Below the pieces are notes generated by a model. It had not been told where the DNA came from, did no database searches, and saw only the letters and a list, made by a program, of their open reading frames with translations. The translations under genes were made by a program, and so were the position numbers. A DNA stretch of 64,000 nucleotides. Source: Pseudomonas benzenivorans (GTDB lineage Bacteria; Pseudomonadota; Gammaproteobacteria; Pseudomonadales; Pseudomonadaceae). Shown here piece by piece: positions 9,746 to 20,951 of this stretch (its first letter is position 1; each line of letters begins with the position of its first letter). The DNA is taken from the NCBI RefSeq assembly GCF_033547155.1, contig NZ_CP137892.1:744001-808000 (forward strand). Direction: 5' to 3'.

Positions 9746-10693
9746 TCAGCGCGCGGTCGCGGGCTTCAAGGCCCGCCACAGCCGGGTGGCCAGGGTGACG
9801 GCGACCAGGGTGATGGCGCCGGCGACTATGCCGCCCAGGCCATTGATCAGCGGCGGGACCAGCGCGCCCAGCAGGTCGTGGCCGGTGGCCTGGGCCAGCT
9901 GCTCGATGGCGTGGTGGGCGACGGGCACGCCATGGCTGAGGATGCCGCCGCCGACCATGAACATCGCCGCGGTGCCGAGCACCGACAGGCCCTTCATCAG
10001 CCAGGGCGCCGCCCGCAGGATGGCGCAGCCGAGCCCGCGTTGCAGGCGAGCGACCAGGTCCGCGCCGGCGCGCCGGTTGAGGTACAGGCCGGCGTCGTCG
10101 AGTTTGACGATGGCGGCAACCAGGCCGTAGACCCCGGCCGTGATCAACAGGGCGATGCCGGTCAGCACCATCAGCTGCTGGCTGAAGGGGGCCGCCGCCA
10201 CCGTGCCCAGGGTGATGGCGATGATCTCGGCGGAGAGGATGAAGTCGGTGCGCACCGCCCCGCGAATCTTGTCGCGCTCGAAGGTCAGCATGTCCACCTG
10301 CGGGTCGGCCACCGCCTGCACCAGCTGCTGGTGCTGCACCAGGTCTTCCTCCGGCGCGTGGAGGAAACGGTGCGCCAGCTTCTCGAAGCCCTCGTAGCAG
10401 AGGAAGGCGCCGCCCAGCATCAGCAGGGGCGTCACCGCCCAGGGTGCGAAGGCGCCGATCAGCAGCGCCGCCGGCACCAGGATCAGCTTGTTCTTCAGCG
10501 AGCCCTTGGCCACCGCCCAGACCACCGGCAGTTCCCGTTCGGCGCGTACGCCGGTGACCTGTTGGGCGTTCAGCGCCAGGTCGTCGCCGAGCACGCCGGC
10601 GGTCTTCTTCGCGGCGACCTTGGTCATCAGGGCGACATCGTCGAGCAGGGTGGCGATGTCGTCGAGCAGGGTCAAAAGGCTGGCGCCGGCCAT
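9746..10693 (-). CDS. DUF808 family inner-membrane protein (YedI-like)
   Basis: A 315-residue protein starting [19 protein letters not shown], the characteristic opening of DUF808 proteins, followed by [19 protein letters not shown]. Several hydrophobic helices follow (about residues 68-100, 165-215, 245-315). The segment [18 protein letters not shown] is a family hallmark. The function of the family is unknown; a transport or membrane-integrity role has not been shown. The reading frame continues upstream across the LOG gene, but that part is a shadow, and ATG at 10693 gives the full conserved N-terminus. It is convergent with the transglutaminase operon. Confidence 0.88.
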   Translation of the reverse strand: MAGASLLTLLDDIATLLDDVALMTKVAAKKTAGVLGDDLALNAQQVTGVRAERELPVVWAVAKGSLKNKLILVPAALLIGAFAPWAVTPLLMLGGAFLCYEGFEKLAHRFLHAPEEDLVQHQQLVQAVADPQVDMLTFERDKIRGAVRTDFILSAEIIAITLGTVAAAPFSQQLMVLTGIALLITAGVYGLVAAIVKLDDAGLYLNRRAGADLVARLQRGLGCAILRAAPWLMKGLSVLGTAAMFMVGGGILSHGVPVAHHAIEQLAQATGHDLLGALVPPLINGLGGIVAGAITLVAVTLATRLWRALKPATAR

Positions 10694-10742
10694 GCAAGGG
10701 TTCCTTCTCTTGGGGCGTTTGAGTGATGGGGGCCGTGGCCGC

Positions 10743-11330
10743 TCAGTCGGGGTGGCGATCGACCCACTTCGGCGCCGCGCTCGGTTGCCACTGGCGCAGC
10801 GTCTGCAGCAGTTCGCCCGGCGAGTCGCCGAGCTGGAGCATGGCGCGGTGCTGGGAGCGGACGAAACGCTCGGCCACCAGGTGGTCGAGGAAGTCGCCGA
10901 GCTTGCTGTAGAAACCGCCGACGTCCAGCAGGCCCAGGGGCTTGCTGTGGTAGCCGAGCTGGCCCCAGGTCCATACCTCGAACAGCTCCTCCAGGGTGCC
11001 GAGGCCGCCGGGCAGGGCGATGAAGGCATCGCTGAGTTCGGCCATGCGCGCCTTGCGCGCATGCATGCCGTCGACCACCTCCAGGCGGCTCAGGCCCTGG
11101 TGGCCGATCTCCGCCCGCTCCAGGCTCTGCGGGATGATGCCGATGACCTCGCCACCGGCGGCCAGCGCCGCGTCCGCGACGACGCCCATCAGCCCCACCG
11201 CGCCGCCGCCGTAGACCAGGCGCAAGCCCTGCTCGGCCAGGTGGCGGCCGAGGCTTTCCGCGGCCTGGCGGTAGAGGGGCTGGGCGCCGGGGCTGGCGCC
11301 GCAGAACACGCAGATGGATTGCAGGGACAT
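10743..11330 (-). CDS. LOG family protein (cytokinin-riboside-monophosphate phosphoribohydrolase type)
   Basis: 195 residues with a Rossmann-like start ([10 protein letters not shown]), GGGAVGLMG, and the signature PGGLGTLEE at 107-115. This is the catalytic motif of LOG/TIGR00730 proteins, which release base from nucleoside 5'-monophosphates. Family members were long misnamed lysine decarboxylases. The start is ATG 11330, preceded by AGGAG with a 5-base spacer; a GTG at 11336 would overlap that site. The gene is 49 bases from the DUF808 gene on the same strand and could be co-transcribed with it. Its physiological substrate in bacteria is uncertain. Confidence 0.88.
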   Translation of the reverse strand: MSLQSICVFCGASPGAQPLYRQAAESLGRHLAEQGLRLVYGGGAVGLMGVVADAALAAGGEVIGIIPQSLERAEIGHQGLSRLEVVDGMHARKARMAELSDAFIALPGGLGTLEELFEVWTWGQLGYHSKPLGLLDVGGFYSKLGDFLDHLVAERFVRSQHRAMLQLGDSPGELLQTLRQWQPSAAPKWVDRHPD

Positions 11331-11715
11331 GGTCACTCCTGAAGGCGAATCGAGGCGCTCAGGGTAGCGGTTGTGCCCGCCGCGACCAAGTCGTTACAGC
11401 GGTAGTTCGGTGCCGCTGGCGCCGCAGGCATAGCTGGCGAGCAGGCGTTGCAGCAGGGTGGTGATGGCCATGGTCATTCTCCGACGAGGGGCTGGCCACA
11501 GTGTAGGCGTCGCCGCCGCCGGCGATCCGCTTGATTGTCTCGATGGGGGCGATAGTCGGAACGCCGCGCACGCGACGGATGCATCACCAAATGGAATGAC
11601 ATGGCGAATAAAGGTTGTTTGTTGTCGGCCTCGCAGCCGGCTATTACTTCGGGCCAGATGAGCCGTTGCTCGGTTGTTCGGGCGATATTTGCCGTGCCCT
11701 TGTAAGGATTGCTGG
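11331..11715. other. 385-base intergenic region with one possible micro-ORF
   Basis: Divergent region between the LOG gene and the flavoprotein oxidoreductase. Apart from the micro-ORF on the minus strand (11394-11477) no coding or RNA gene is evident. It must hold promoters for both flanking genes, but I see no confident -35/-10 pair. Confidence 0.5.
11394..11477 (-). CDS. possible 25-27 aa peptide, unknown
   Basis: Reads MTMAITTLLQRLLASYACGASGTELPL from ATG 11477, or from the second ATG at 11471. A GGAG sits 7 bases before the second ATG, a reasonable ribosome site. The first half could form an amphipathic helix, and the CGASG stretch contains one cysteine. It could be a leader peptide, a small membrane-associated peptide, or chance; no family is recognised. 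It is divergent from the flavoprotein gene. Confidence 0.3.
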   Translation of the reverse strand: MTMAITTLLQRLLASYACGASGTELPL

Positions 11716-12999
11716 ATGAGCCTACGCCAAGAGTGTTTGTGGGAGAGACTGACGCCCCAACGGCCCAGCGCCGAGGCGCTGCGCGGTGAGTTGAAGGTCG
11801 ATGTCTGTGTGGTCGGCGCCGGCATTACCGGGCTCAGCGCCGCCCTGCACCTGCTCGAGCAGGGCAAGACGGTGTGCGTGCTGGAGGCCCATGAAACCGG
11901 CCATGGCGGATCCGGGCGCAACGTCGGCCTGGTCAATGCCGGAATGTGGATCGCACCGGACGAGGTCGAGCGCAAGCTCGGCGCCGCGGTGGGCGGTAAG
12001 CTGCTGGCGACCATGGGGGCGGCACCGGCGCTGGTGTTCGCCTTGATCGACAAGTACGGCATCGACTGCCAGGCGCGCCGCGAAGGCACCCTGCACATGG
12101 CGCACAACGCCCGCGGCCAGGCCGACCTGCAGAGTCGTTGCGAGCAGTGGCAGCGCCGCGGTGCGCCGGTCGAGCTGCTCACCGGCGCGGCCTGCCAGCA
12201 GGCCACCGGTACCCGGCGGATCGCCGCGGCGCTGCTCGACAGGCGCGCCGGCACCCTCAACCCCATGGCTTACACCAGCGGCCTGGCCCGCGCGGTCATC
12301 GGCCTGGGGGGGCGGCTGTTCCATCATTCCCCGGTGACCAGCCTGGAGCGCCAGGGGCAGGGCTGGTGCGTGATCACCCAGGGCGGTGCGGTCAGCGCCG
12401 AGCAGGTGGTGCTGGCGTCCAATGCCTACACCGAAGGCGAATGGAGCGAGCTGCGCCGCAACTTCTTCCCGGGCTTCTACTACCAGGTGGCTTCCGCGCC
12501 GCTGCAGGGCGAGCCGGCCGCGGGCATCCTGCCCGGCGGACAGGGCGCCTGGGACACCCGCCAGGTGCTCAGCAGCATTCGTCGCGACGCCGAGGGCCGC
12601 CTGCTCCTCGGCAGCCTGGGCAACGGCGCGGCCAAGCCGCTCTGGTTCCTGCGGGCCTGGGCGGACCGCATCCAGCAGCATTACTTTCCCCAGTTGGGAC
12701 GAGTGCAGTGGCAGAGCACCTGGACCGGCTGCATCGCCTTCACCCCGGACCACTTGATGCGCCTGTTCGAGCCGGCGCCCGGCTTGCTCGCCGTCACCGG
12801 CTACAACGGCCGTGGGGTCACCACCGGCAGCGTGGTCGGCAAGGCCTTCGCCGATTACCTGTGTCAGGGGGGCGCGCAAGCCTTGCCGATGCCCGTGCAG
12901 CCGATGCGCAAGGTCAGTGTCGCCGGGCTGCGCAGCGGCCTCTATGAGGCGGGGTTCTCGCTGTACCACGCCGGTCAATGTCTGCGCGTGGTGATCTGA
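11716..12999 (+). CDS. FAD-dependent oxidoreductase, DAO/PuuB-like
   Basis: 427 residues. An ADP-binding betaalphabeta fold lies at residues about 28-58 (VCVVGAGITGLSAALHL ... CVLEAH). The flavin-contacting region GSGRNVGLVNAGMW follows, and the C-terminal YNGRGVTTGSVVGK loop closes the FAD site. This order matches D-amino-acid-oxidase-like enzymes such as gamma-glutamylputrescine oxidase and sarcosine or glycine oxidases. The substrate is probably a secondary amine or amino acid but cannot be fixed from sequence. It is followed by a 301-base leader and the branched-chain amino acid importer. No signal peptide is seen. Confidence 0.85.
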   Translation: MSLRQECLWERLTPQRPSAEALRGELKVDVCVVGAGITGLSAALHLLEQGKTVCVLEAHETGHGGSGRNVGLVNAGMWIAPDEVERKLGAAVGGKLLATMGAAPALVFALIDKYGIDCQARREGTLHMAHNARGQADLQSRCEQWQRRGAPVELLTGAACQQATGTRRIAAALLDRRAGTLNPMAYTSGLARAVIGLGGRLFHHSPVTSLERQGQGWCVITQGGAVSAEQVVLASNAYTEGEWSELRRNFFPGFYYQVASAPLQGEPAAGILPGGQGAWDTRQVLSSIRRDAEGRLLLGSLGNGAAKPLWFLRAWADRIQQHYFPQLGRVQWQSTWTGCIAFTPDHLMRLFEPAPGLLAVTGYNGRGVTTGSVVGKAFADYLCQGGAQALPMPVQPMRKVSVAGLRSGLYEAGFSLYHAGQCLRVVI

Positions 13000-13300
13000 A
13001 TGGCCCCGCGGCGGGCCCGGTGGGTCATAAAGACGCACCCGTGGCGCCGTCTTGGTGCAGCCATCGCCCGGCCGTTACCGAAAGTAAACGGCATCGATCG
13101 GCCTTATCGCCATGATCGGCTCCGGCTTATCTGGAATAAGAAAATGTCTATCAAGAACTTCCGGTTTTTTTGCAAAAACCTCTTTTTCTGCCGGCTGATT
13201 CCCCGGTAGAAAACCGTGGCATGCCATTTGCTCATGCCATTTGCTGCAACCAACAAGAAAAGTAGCGGTACTCACACCCACCATATGGAGTAACAAAGCT
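13000..13300 (+). other. braC leader and promoter region
   Basis: A 301-base non-coding stretch between the flavoprotein and braC. It contains a sigma-54 promoter candidate (13217-13232), a direct repeat of CATGCCATTTGCT (from 13220 and from 13233), and a GGTGCA half-site near 13054 reminiscent of NtrC sites. The GGTGCA match is weak. Confidence 0.55.
13217..13232 (+). promoter_or_regulatory. sigma-54 promoter candidate for the bra operon
   Basis: TGGCAT-GCCAT-TTGCT matches the -24/-12 consensus TGGCAC-N5-TTGCW at all but one position, with exact spacing. The predicted transcription start is about 13244, 57 bases before the braC ATG. RpoN control would fit nitrogen-regulated amino acid uptake. 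Confidence 0.65.
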
Positions 13301-14422
13301 ATGTCGCAGATGATTTTCAAAAAGGGTTTTCTGGCACTCGCGGTCACCGGTGCCATGGGCCTTTCCTCCCTGGCCCAGGCCGACTTGGTGATCGGCGTCG
13401 CGGGGCCGCACACCGGGGCCAACGCGACCTTCGGCGAACAGTTCTGGCAGGGGGCGAAGCAGGCGGCCGAGGACATCAACGCCGCCGGTGGCGTCAATGG
13501 CGAGATGATCAAGCTGATCAAGGCCGACGATGCCTGCGAGCCCAAGCAGGCGGTGGCCGTGGCCAACCGCCTGGTCGATCAGGACGGCGTCAACGGCGTG
13601 GTCGGGCATTTCTGTTCCTCCTCGACCATTCCGGCTTCCGAGGTCTACGACGAGGCCGGGATCATCGCCATTACTCCGGGCTCGACCAATCCCCAGGTCA
13701 CCGAGCGCGGCCTGCCGGGCATGTTCCGCATCTGCGGCCGGGACGACCAGCAAGGCATCATCGCCGGCGATTACATCGTCGATACCCTCAAGGCCAGCAA
13801 GGTCGCGATCATTCACGACAAGGACACCTACGGCCAGGGCCTGGCGGATGCGACCAAGGCCCAGCTGAACAAGCGCGGGGTCACCGAGGCGATCTACGAG
13901 GGGCTGACCCGCGGCGAGAAAGACTTCAACGCGCTGGTCACCAAACTGCGCGCCGCCGACGTCGAGGTCGTGTACTTCGGCGGCCTGCATGCCGAGGCCG
14001 GCCCGCTGGTGCGGCAGATGCGCGAACAGGGGCTGACCGCGACCTTCCTCTCCGGCGACGGCATCGTCACCGACGAACTGGTCACCACCGCCGGCGGGCC
14101 GCAATACACCAAGGGCGTGCTGATGACCTTCGGCGCCGACCCGCGCCTGATCCCCGATGGCCAGGCGGTGATCGAGAAGTTCCGCGCCAACGGCTTCGAG
14201 CCCGAGGGCTATACCCTCTACTCCTATGCCTCGGTGCAGGCCCTGGCGGCCGCCTTCGGCGGTGCCGGCAGCAACGACAGCGCCAAGGCCAGTGCCTGGC
14301 TGAAAGCCAATCCGGTGCAGACCGTGATGGGCCAGAAGGAGTGGGACGCCAAGGGCGACCTGAAAGTCTCCGACTATGTCGTCTACGAGTGGGACGACCA
14401 GGGCAAATACCACCAGCAGTAA
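13301..14422 (+). CDS. braC: branched-chain amino acid ABC transporter, periplasmic binding protein
   Basis: 373 residues. A classic Sec signal peptide (KKGFLALAVTGAMGLSSLAQA) is followed by a Leu/Ile/Val-binding-protein fold: IGVAGPHTGANATFGEQFWQGAKQAAEDINAAGG is the diagnostic opening, and the CEPKQAVAVANRLV and GHFCSSST segments follow. It captures branched-chain amino acids (and often Ala/Thr) in the periplasm for the permease and ATPases encoded downstream. The ATG follows TGGAG by ten bases. A 242-base gap with a nested hairpin separates it from braD, consistent with higher expression of the binding protein. Confidence 0.93.
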   Translation: MSQMIFKKGFLALAVTGAMGLSSLAQADLVIGVAGPHTGANATFGEQFWQGAKQAAEDINAAGGVNGEMIKLIKADDACEPKQAVAVANRLVDQDGVNGVVGHFCSSSTIPASEVYDEAGIIAITPGSTNPQVTERGLPGMFRICGRDDQQGIIAGDYIVDTLKASKVAIIHDKDTYGQGLADATKAQLNKRGVTEAIYEGLTRGEKDFNALVTKLRAADVEVVYFGGLHAEAGPLVRQMREQGLTATFLSGDGIVTDELVTTAGGPQYTKGVLMTFGADPRLIPDGQAVIEKFRANGFEPEGYTLYSYASVQALAAAFGGAGSNDSAKASAWLKANPVQTVMGQKEWDAKGDLKVSDYVVYEWDDQGKYHQQ

Positions 14423-14539
14423 GCTCGGGGTGCCTGGCAGGCTCGGGGCGTCCCGCTGGGGATGTCCCGGTCCGGCCGGCGCCTTGCTCGGCTAGCCCTC
14501 GGCGGCGCAGCGTCGCCGCAGGACTAGTGCCTTCCGGGA

Positions 14540-14596
14540 ACTGCTGAGTCGTCGACCCCGTCCGCCGCCGCACCTCGTGCGGCGGCGCTCAGCAGT
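14540..14596 (+). other. nested stem-loop between braC and braD
   Basis: An inner 11-bp GC stem (14563-14573 with 14577-14587, loop CTC) is enclosed by an outer 9-bp stem ACTGCTGAG (14540-14548) pairing with CTCAGCAGT (14588-14596). There is no U-tract. Such intercistronic structures often stabilise the upstream mRNA or partly terminate transcription. Confidence 0.6.
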
Positions 14597-14664
14597 ACCC
14601 GTCTGACCACACCTGAGGCGCCCGGCCCGACCCGGCCGGCAGCCCAGCAGACGAGACTGAGTCA

Positions 14665-15579
<915 letters not shown>

Positions 15580-15581
15580 GC

Positions 15582-16864
<1,283 letters not shown>

Positions 16865-16868
<4 letters not shown>

Positions 16869-17736
16869 GCGAAGAAATTGTCCTCTCGGTAGACCGCCTG
16901 GCCATGCACTTCGGCGGGATCAAGGCGCTCAACGATGTCAGCCTGACCATCAAGCGCAACTCCATCTCGGCCCTGATCGGTCCCAACGGTGCCGGCAAGA
17001 CCACGGTGTTCAACTGCCTGACCGGCTTCTACAGCGCCACCGGCGGCAGCATCAAGCTCAAGGCCCGGGGCAAGACCACCGACGTGATCAAGGTACTCGG
17101 CGAACCCTTCGCCCTGGGGGACTTCGTCTCCCCGCCGAAGTTCTTCAGCCGCCTGTACTACAAGATGTTCGGCGGTACCCACCTGGTCAACCGCGCAGGC
17201 CTGGCGCGCACCTTCCAGAACATCCGCCTGTTCAAGGAGATGTCGGTGGTGGAGAACCTGCTGGTGGCCCAGCACATGTGGATCAACCGCAACCTGCTGG
17301 CCGGCGTGTTCAATACCCCGGGGTTTCGCAAGGCCGAGAGCCAGGCGCTGGACCATGCCTTCTACTGGCTGGAGGTGGTCGACCTGGTCGACTGCGCCAA
17401 CCGCCTGGCCGGCGAGCTGTCCTACGGCCAGCAGCGCCGCCTGGAGATCGCCCGGGCCATGTGCACGCGGCCGCAGATCATCTGTCTGGACGAGCCGGCC
17501 GCCGGCCTCAACCCGCAGGAAACCGAGGCGCTGAGCCGGATCATCCGCCTGCTGCGCGACGAGCACGACCTGACCGTGCTGCTGATCGAGCACGACATGG
17601 GCATGGTCATGAGCATTTCCGACCATATCGTCGTGCTCGACCACGGCCTGGTGATCGCCCAGGGCGGTCCCGAGGCGATCCGTAACGACCCCAAGGTGAT
17701 CGCCGCCTACCTGGGCGCCGACGAGGAGGAACTGGT

Positions 17737-17740
<4 letters not shown>
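16865..17740 (+). CDS. braF: branched-chain amino acid ABC transporter ATPase (LivG/BraF)
   Basis: 291 residues with Walker A (GPNGAGKTT), the LivG-specific NRAGLARTFQNIRLF segment, ABC signature (LSYGQQRRLEIARAM) and Walker B (IICLDEPAAGLNP), plus the H-loop (LLIEHDM). One of two ATPases energising the importer. The start lies in the braE stop and the end overlaps the braG start (ATGA), so all five bra genes run as one unit. Confidence 0.94.
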
Positions 17741-18453
<713 letters not shown>

Positions 18454-19053
18454 GTTCCGTCACCCTCCAGAGCGCGCGTGCCGTGGCGGCACGCGCGACT
18501 CCTTCGCTGAACCGAGGTGGCTGGCGCACTGCTGGCCACGCAGCGTTGGCCCCTCTTATCCCTCGAGTGGCCCCCGGCGAGCCGCTGCGGCCAGTTGCCC
18601 ACAAAGTCTGTGGAACGAGTTGTGGATAAAGTGGTGGTAGAACCGTGCAGGCCTTGCCGGATGGTCCTTCTGGGGCCTTGGTCAATTTTCGAACTATCCG
18701 CTTTTATTCACTTAAAACAGTAACTTAGAGGGATGTCCGGGCGAGCCTGGGCGTGCCCGAGTTGTCCACAGCTACTGTGGGTAGGCCTGTTGATAACTGC
18801 CGGTGAAGTCGCTGCAGGCCAGACAGGCCCTGGGTTTTCGCGGATCGGGTGTTTTTTGATCAGCGCTCGGTCGTCTTGTGCGAGTGCCTCAGCTGCGGCC
18901 CGGCGTCAAGCCAAAATTCAGGGCTGCACTATCCGTGCGGAGTTATCCAGGCAAACTGTGGAAGGTGCTGTGGATAAGCTGCGGGCGCCTGGCGCCAAGC
19001 CAGGCGGAGAGCGGCCTGGCGGGCGCTGGTCGAGTTTTGATCGCTGGGCGGGG
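18454..19053. other. 600-base non-coding region with a cluster of DnaA-box-like sites
   Basis: Lies between convergent braG and the glycerophosphodiesterase gene, so no gene promoters need be here. It holds two perfect DnaA boxes (TTATCCACA read on the minus strand) at 18621-18629 and 18969-18977. Single-mismatch boxes lie at 18762-18770 and 18788-18796. Two-mismatch boxes lie at 18595-18603, 18776-18784 and 18943-18951, with weaker TGTGGA matches at 18609 and 18957. An AT-rich block sits at 18681-18729. No convincing coding frame fits the region. Confidence 0.6.
18473..18497 (+). terminator. hairpin after braG
   Basis: A perfect 11-bp GC-rich stem (18473-18483 with 18487-18497) with a 3-base loop lies just past the operon end. 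No good T-run follows, so it may act as an mRNA 3' stabiliser or a Rho-linked end rather than a strong intrinsic terminator. Confidence 0.5.
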
Positions 19054-19965
19054 CTATTCGCCCAGCGCGCCGATCCGGGTCGAGCGACCGAGCAGCTGCA
19101 AGGCACGGTCCGGGTAGTCGGTGATCAGGCCCTGGGCCCCCATGTCGAGCAGACGGCGCATGGCCGGCTGTTCGTTGATGGTCCACAGCTGCACGTTGAG
19201 CCCGCGCTCCCGGGCGGTGTGCAGCAGGCCGGCGCTGGCGATCGGCAGGCCGCTGTGGCGCTCGGGGATCTGCAGCGCCTGGTAGGAGGGGGAGAGCACG
19301 CCGCCCAGGCCCAGCCAGTCGAGCGCCACCAGCAGGCGTACCGAGCCGGGGCCGGCGGAGGTGGCAACCCCCGGGCAGTGTTCGCGGAACAGCTGCAGGC
19401 TGCGCTCGTAGAAGCTGCCGACCAGCACCAGGTCGCGCTGGCCATGGGCCTGCAGCATTGCGCACAGCTGCGCCTCCATGCCGACGTCCGGCACCTTGAT
19501 CTCGACCACCTTGGGCTTGTCCGGGAAACGCTCGAGGACCTCGGCGAAGCTCGGGATACGAATGCCCTGGCCGCGGTAGGGGTGGCTCTCGCCGCCGTCG
19601 GCGGTCCAGCGGTAGCCGGCATCCAGGGCTTGCAGTTGGGCGAGGCTTTGGGCGGCGACCGGACCCTGGCCGTCGGTGGTGCGCTCCAGGGTGCTGTCGT
19701 GGATCACCACCAGCTCGCCATCGCTGGAGAGGTGCAGGTCCATCTCCAGCATGTCCACGCCCAGGGCGCTGGCGCGTTCGAAGGCGAACAGGCTGTTTTC
19801 CGGCCACAGACCCTTGCCGCCGCGATGGGCGATCACCAGGGGCCGCTCACCCAGGGCCGCGAGCACGGCCGGCGGCGACGCCGGGTGGCTGGTCAGCATC
19901 AGGGTCAGCAGGGCGATGGCAGTCAGCAGCAAGGGCGCGAGAAGAAAACGGGCGAGGCGCAGCAT
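19054..19965 (-). CDS. glycerophosphodiester phosphodiesterase family protein
   Basis: 303 residues. An N-terminal hydrophobic helix (LRLARFLLAPLLLTAIALLTLML) serves as signal or membrane anchor. The GDPD catalytic motif IAHRGGKGLWPENS and the metal ligands in EMDLHLSSDGELVVIHD follow. The barrel ends with the usual VQLWTINEQ and GLITDYPD motifs. It would hydrolyse glycerophosphodiesters to glycerol-3-phosphate and an alcohol, probably in the periplasm. Internal ATG 19965 is chosen because the upstream extension lacks a signal and family similarity. It resembles, but is not proven to be, GlpQ. Confidence 0.88.
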   Translation of the reverse strand: MLRLARFLLAPLLLTAIALLTLMLTSHPASPPAVLAALGERPLVIAHRGGKGLWPENSLFAFERASALGVDMLEMDLHLSSDGELVVIHDSTLERTTDGQGPVAAQSLAQLQALDAGYRWTADGGESHPYRGQGIRIPSFAEVLERFPDKPKVVEIKVPDVGMEAQLCAMLQAHGQRDLVLVGSFYERSLQLFREHCPGVATSAGPGSVRLLVALDWLGLGGVLSPSYQALQIPERHSGLPIASAGLLHTARERGLNVQLWTINEQPAMRRLLDMGAQGLITDYPDRALQLLGRSTRIGALGE

Positions 19966-20109
19966 GGAGGCTTCCGAGGTGGCTGTGAAAGGGCGAGCCC
20001 GGACTATGACAAAGGAAAGGGGGGCCGGCGAGAGGTGAATCGCGACAGCCGGCACACCTTTGCGGACAGCCTGGGTGATCGGGGGGTGTAGTGCGAATGC
20101 CGCGCCCGC

Positions 20110-20484
20110 TCAGTAGCCGCCCCCGCCGCCTATGCCGACCGGCCTGCGCGCTCGGGCGCGTTCGTCGTCTTCCATCTGCGTGCAGGTGCGGAAGCCCTTG
20201 CCGTCGACGCGTCCGGCCGAGTCGAAGCTGACATGGTAGGCCTGGGGCTGGCCGTCCCGGGTGAGGATGTAGTCGTGACAGCTGCCCGGGTTGACACTGC
20301 GCGGCATCACCCCGGACGGGGCTCCGCCGATCTCCAGGACCTGCTGCTTGCTCATGTCCCGGGCGACTTGCGCCACCAGCGGTTCGTCACGATAGGTCAG
20401 GTAGGCGTTCGGGTTGCCCAGGGAGCCGGCGCAGCCGGACAGGATGCTCAACAGGGCGAGGACGCCCAGGGTTTGCTGGTGCAT
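20110..20484 (-). CDS. osmE: OsmE-like osmotically inducible lipoprotein
   Basis: 124 residues. A lipoprotein signal ends in the lipobox LSGC (MHQQTLGVLALLSILSGCAG), followed by a SmpA/OmlA-like fold: NAYLTYRDEPLVAQVARDMSKQQVLEIGGAPSG and the CHDYILTRDGQPQAYHVSFD stretch are typical of OsmE. The C-terminal tail is Arg/Gly-rich (RARRPVGIGGGGGY). It is an envelope stress lipoprotein; its molecular role is not established. It stands alone on the minus strand. Confidence 0.85.
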   Translation of the reverse strand: MHQQTLGVLALLSILSGCAGSLGNPNAYLTYRDEPLVAQVARDMSKQQVLEIGGAPSGVMPRSVNPGSCHDYILTRDGQPQAYHVSFDSAGRVDGKGFRTCTQMEDDERARARRPVGIGGGGGY

Positions 20485-20714
20485 GGTGGCCTCCGCGGGG
20501 CACGTGGTGTCAGGCTCCACTATGCGTTGCCGCAGGCGCTCGCCACATGACCTCTGCGTGGCGTGCCGGGCCCTGGAGCCCCTGTTGTTATGGTAGCTGC
20601 TCAGGCGAGCTTGCCACCCCTGGCGCTGATCGGCGGGAGACTTGCGGGGCCGTTGGGCGGGTTGGAATTGAGCGTGCCGCTGCGCAGGCGCGCGGTGGTC
20701 CGGTGCGGCCGGCG

Positions 20715-20951
20715 TTAGCCGGCTCGGCGGTGCTCCAGCAGGCGTTCGGCCCCGCCTTCGGCGAGGCGCAGGCGCTGCTGGCCGGGGGTGCGCTCTGCGC
20801 CGCCTTCGGCGAAATGGCGGTCCAGCGGGCGCACTTCCTGCTGGCTGTCCTTCGCCTCGCCGAGCAAGGGTTGCGGGTTGAGGCTCGGCAGGGCGAAGGC
20901 GTTGGCGGCGAACAGGCCGAGGACCAGGCTGAGGGCGAGTTGGCGTTTCAT
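20715..20951 (-). CDS. small exported protein with AEGGAER repeats, unknown
   Basis: 78 residues with a clear Sec signal peptide (MKRQLALSLVLGLFAANAFA). The mature part is short and charged and repeats FAEGGAER and LAEGGAER about 20 residues apart. I have an impression of related Pseudomonas proteins with AADGSDR-type repeats, but name no function. Its GGGAGGAG ribosome site lies 5 bases before ATG 20951 and is fully paired in a 10-bp hairpin, so translation may be controlled by RNA structure. Confidence 0.7.
   Translation of the reverse strand: MKRQLALSLVLGLFAANAFALPSLNPQPLLGEAKDSQQEVRPLDRHFAEGGAERTPGQQRLRLAEGGAERLLEHRRAG

Noticed and set aside
11394..12266. 290-codon minus frame ending in the micro-ORF
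   Set aside because: Mostly antisense to the flavoprotein oxidase gene; only its last 27 codons might be real.
13041..13059. NtrC binding site upstream of braC
   Set aside because: Only one half (GGTGCA) fits; the partner half is poor, so it is not listed as a feature.
18733..20091. 452-codon + strand frame over the DnaA-box region and the glycerophosphodiesterase gene
   Set aside because: Most of it is antisense to a recognisable enzyme, and the rest runs through the non-coding DnaA-box cluster; no domain features.
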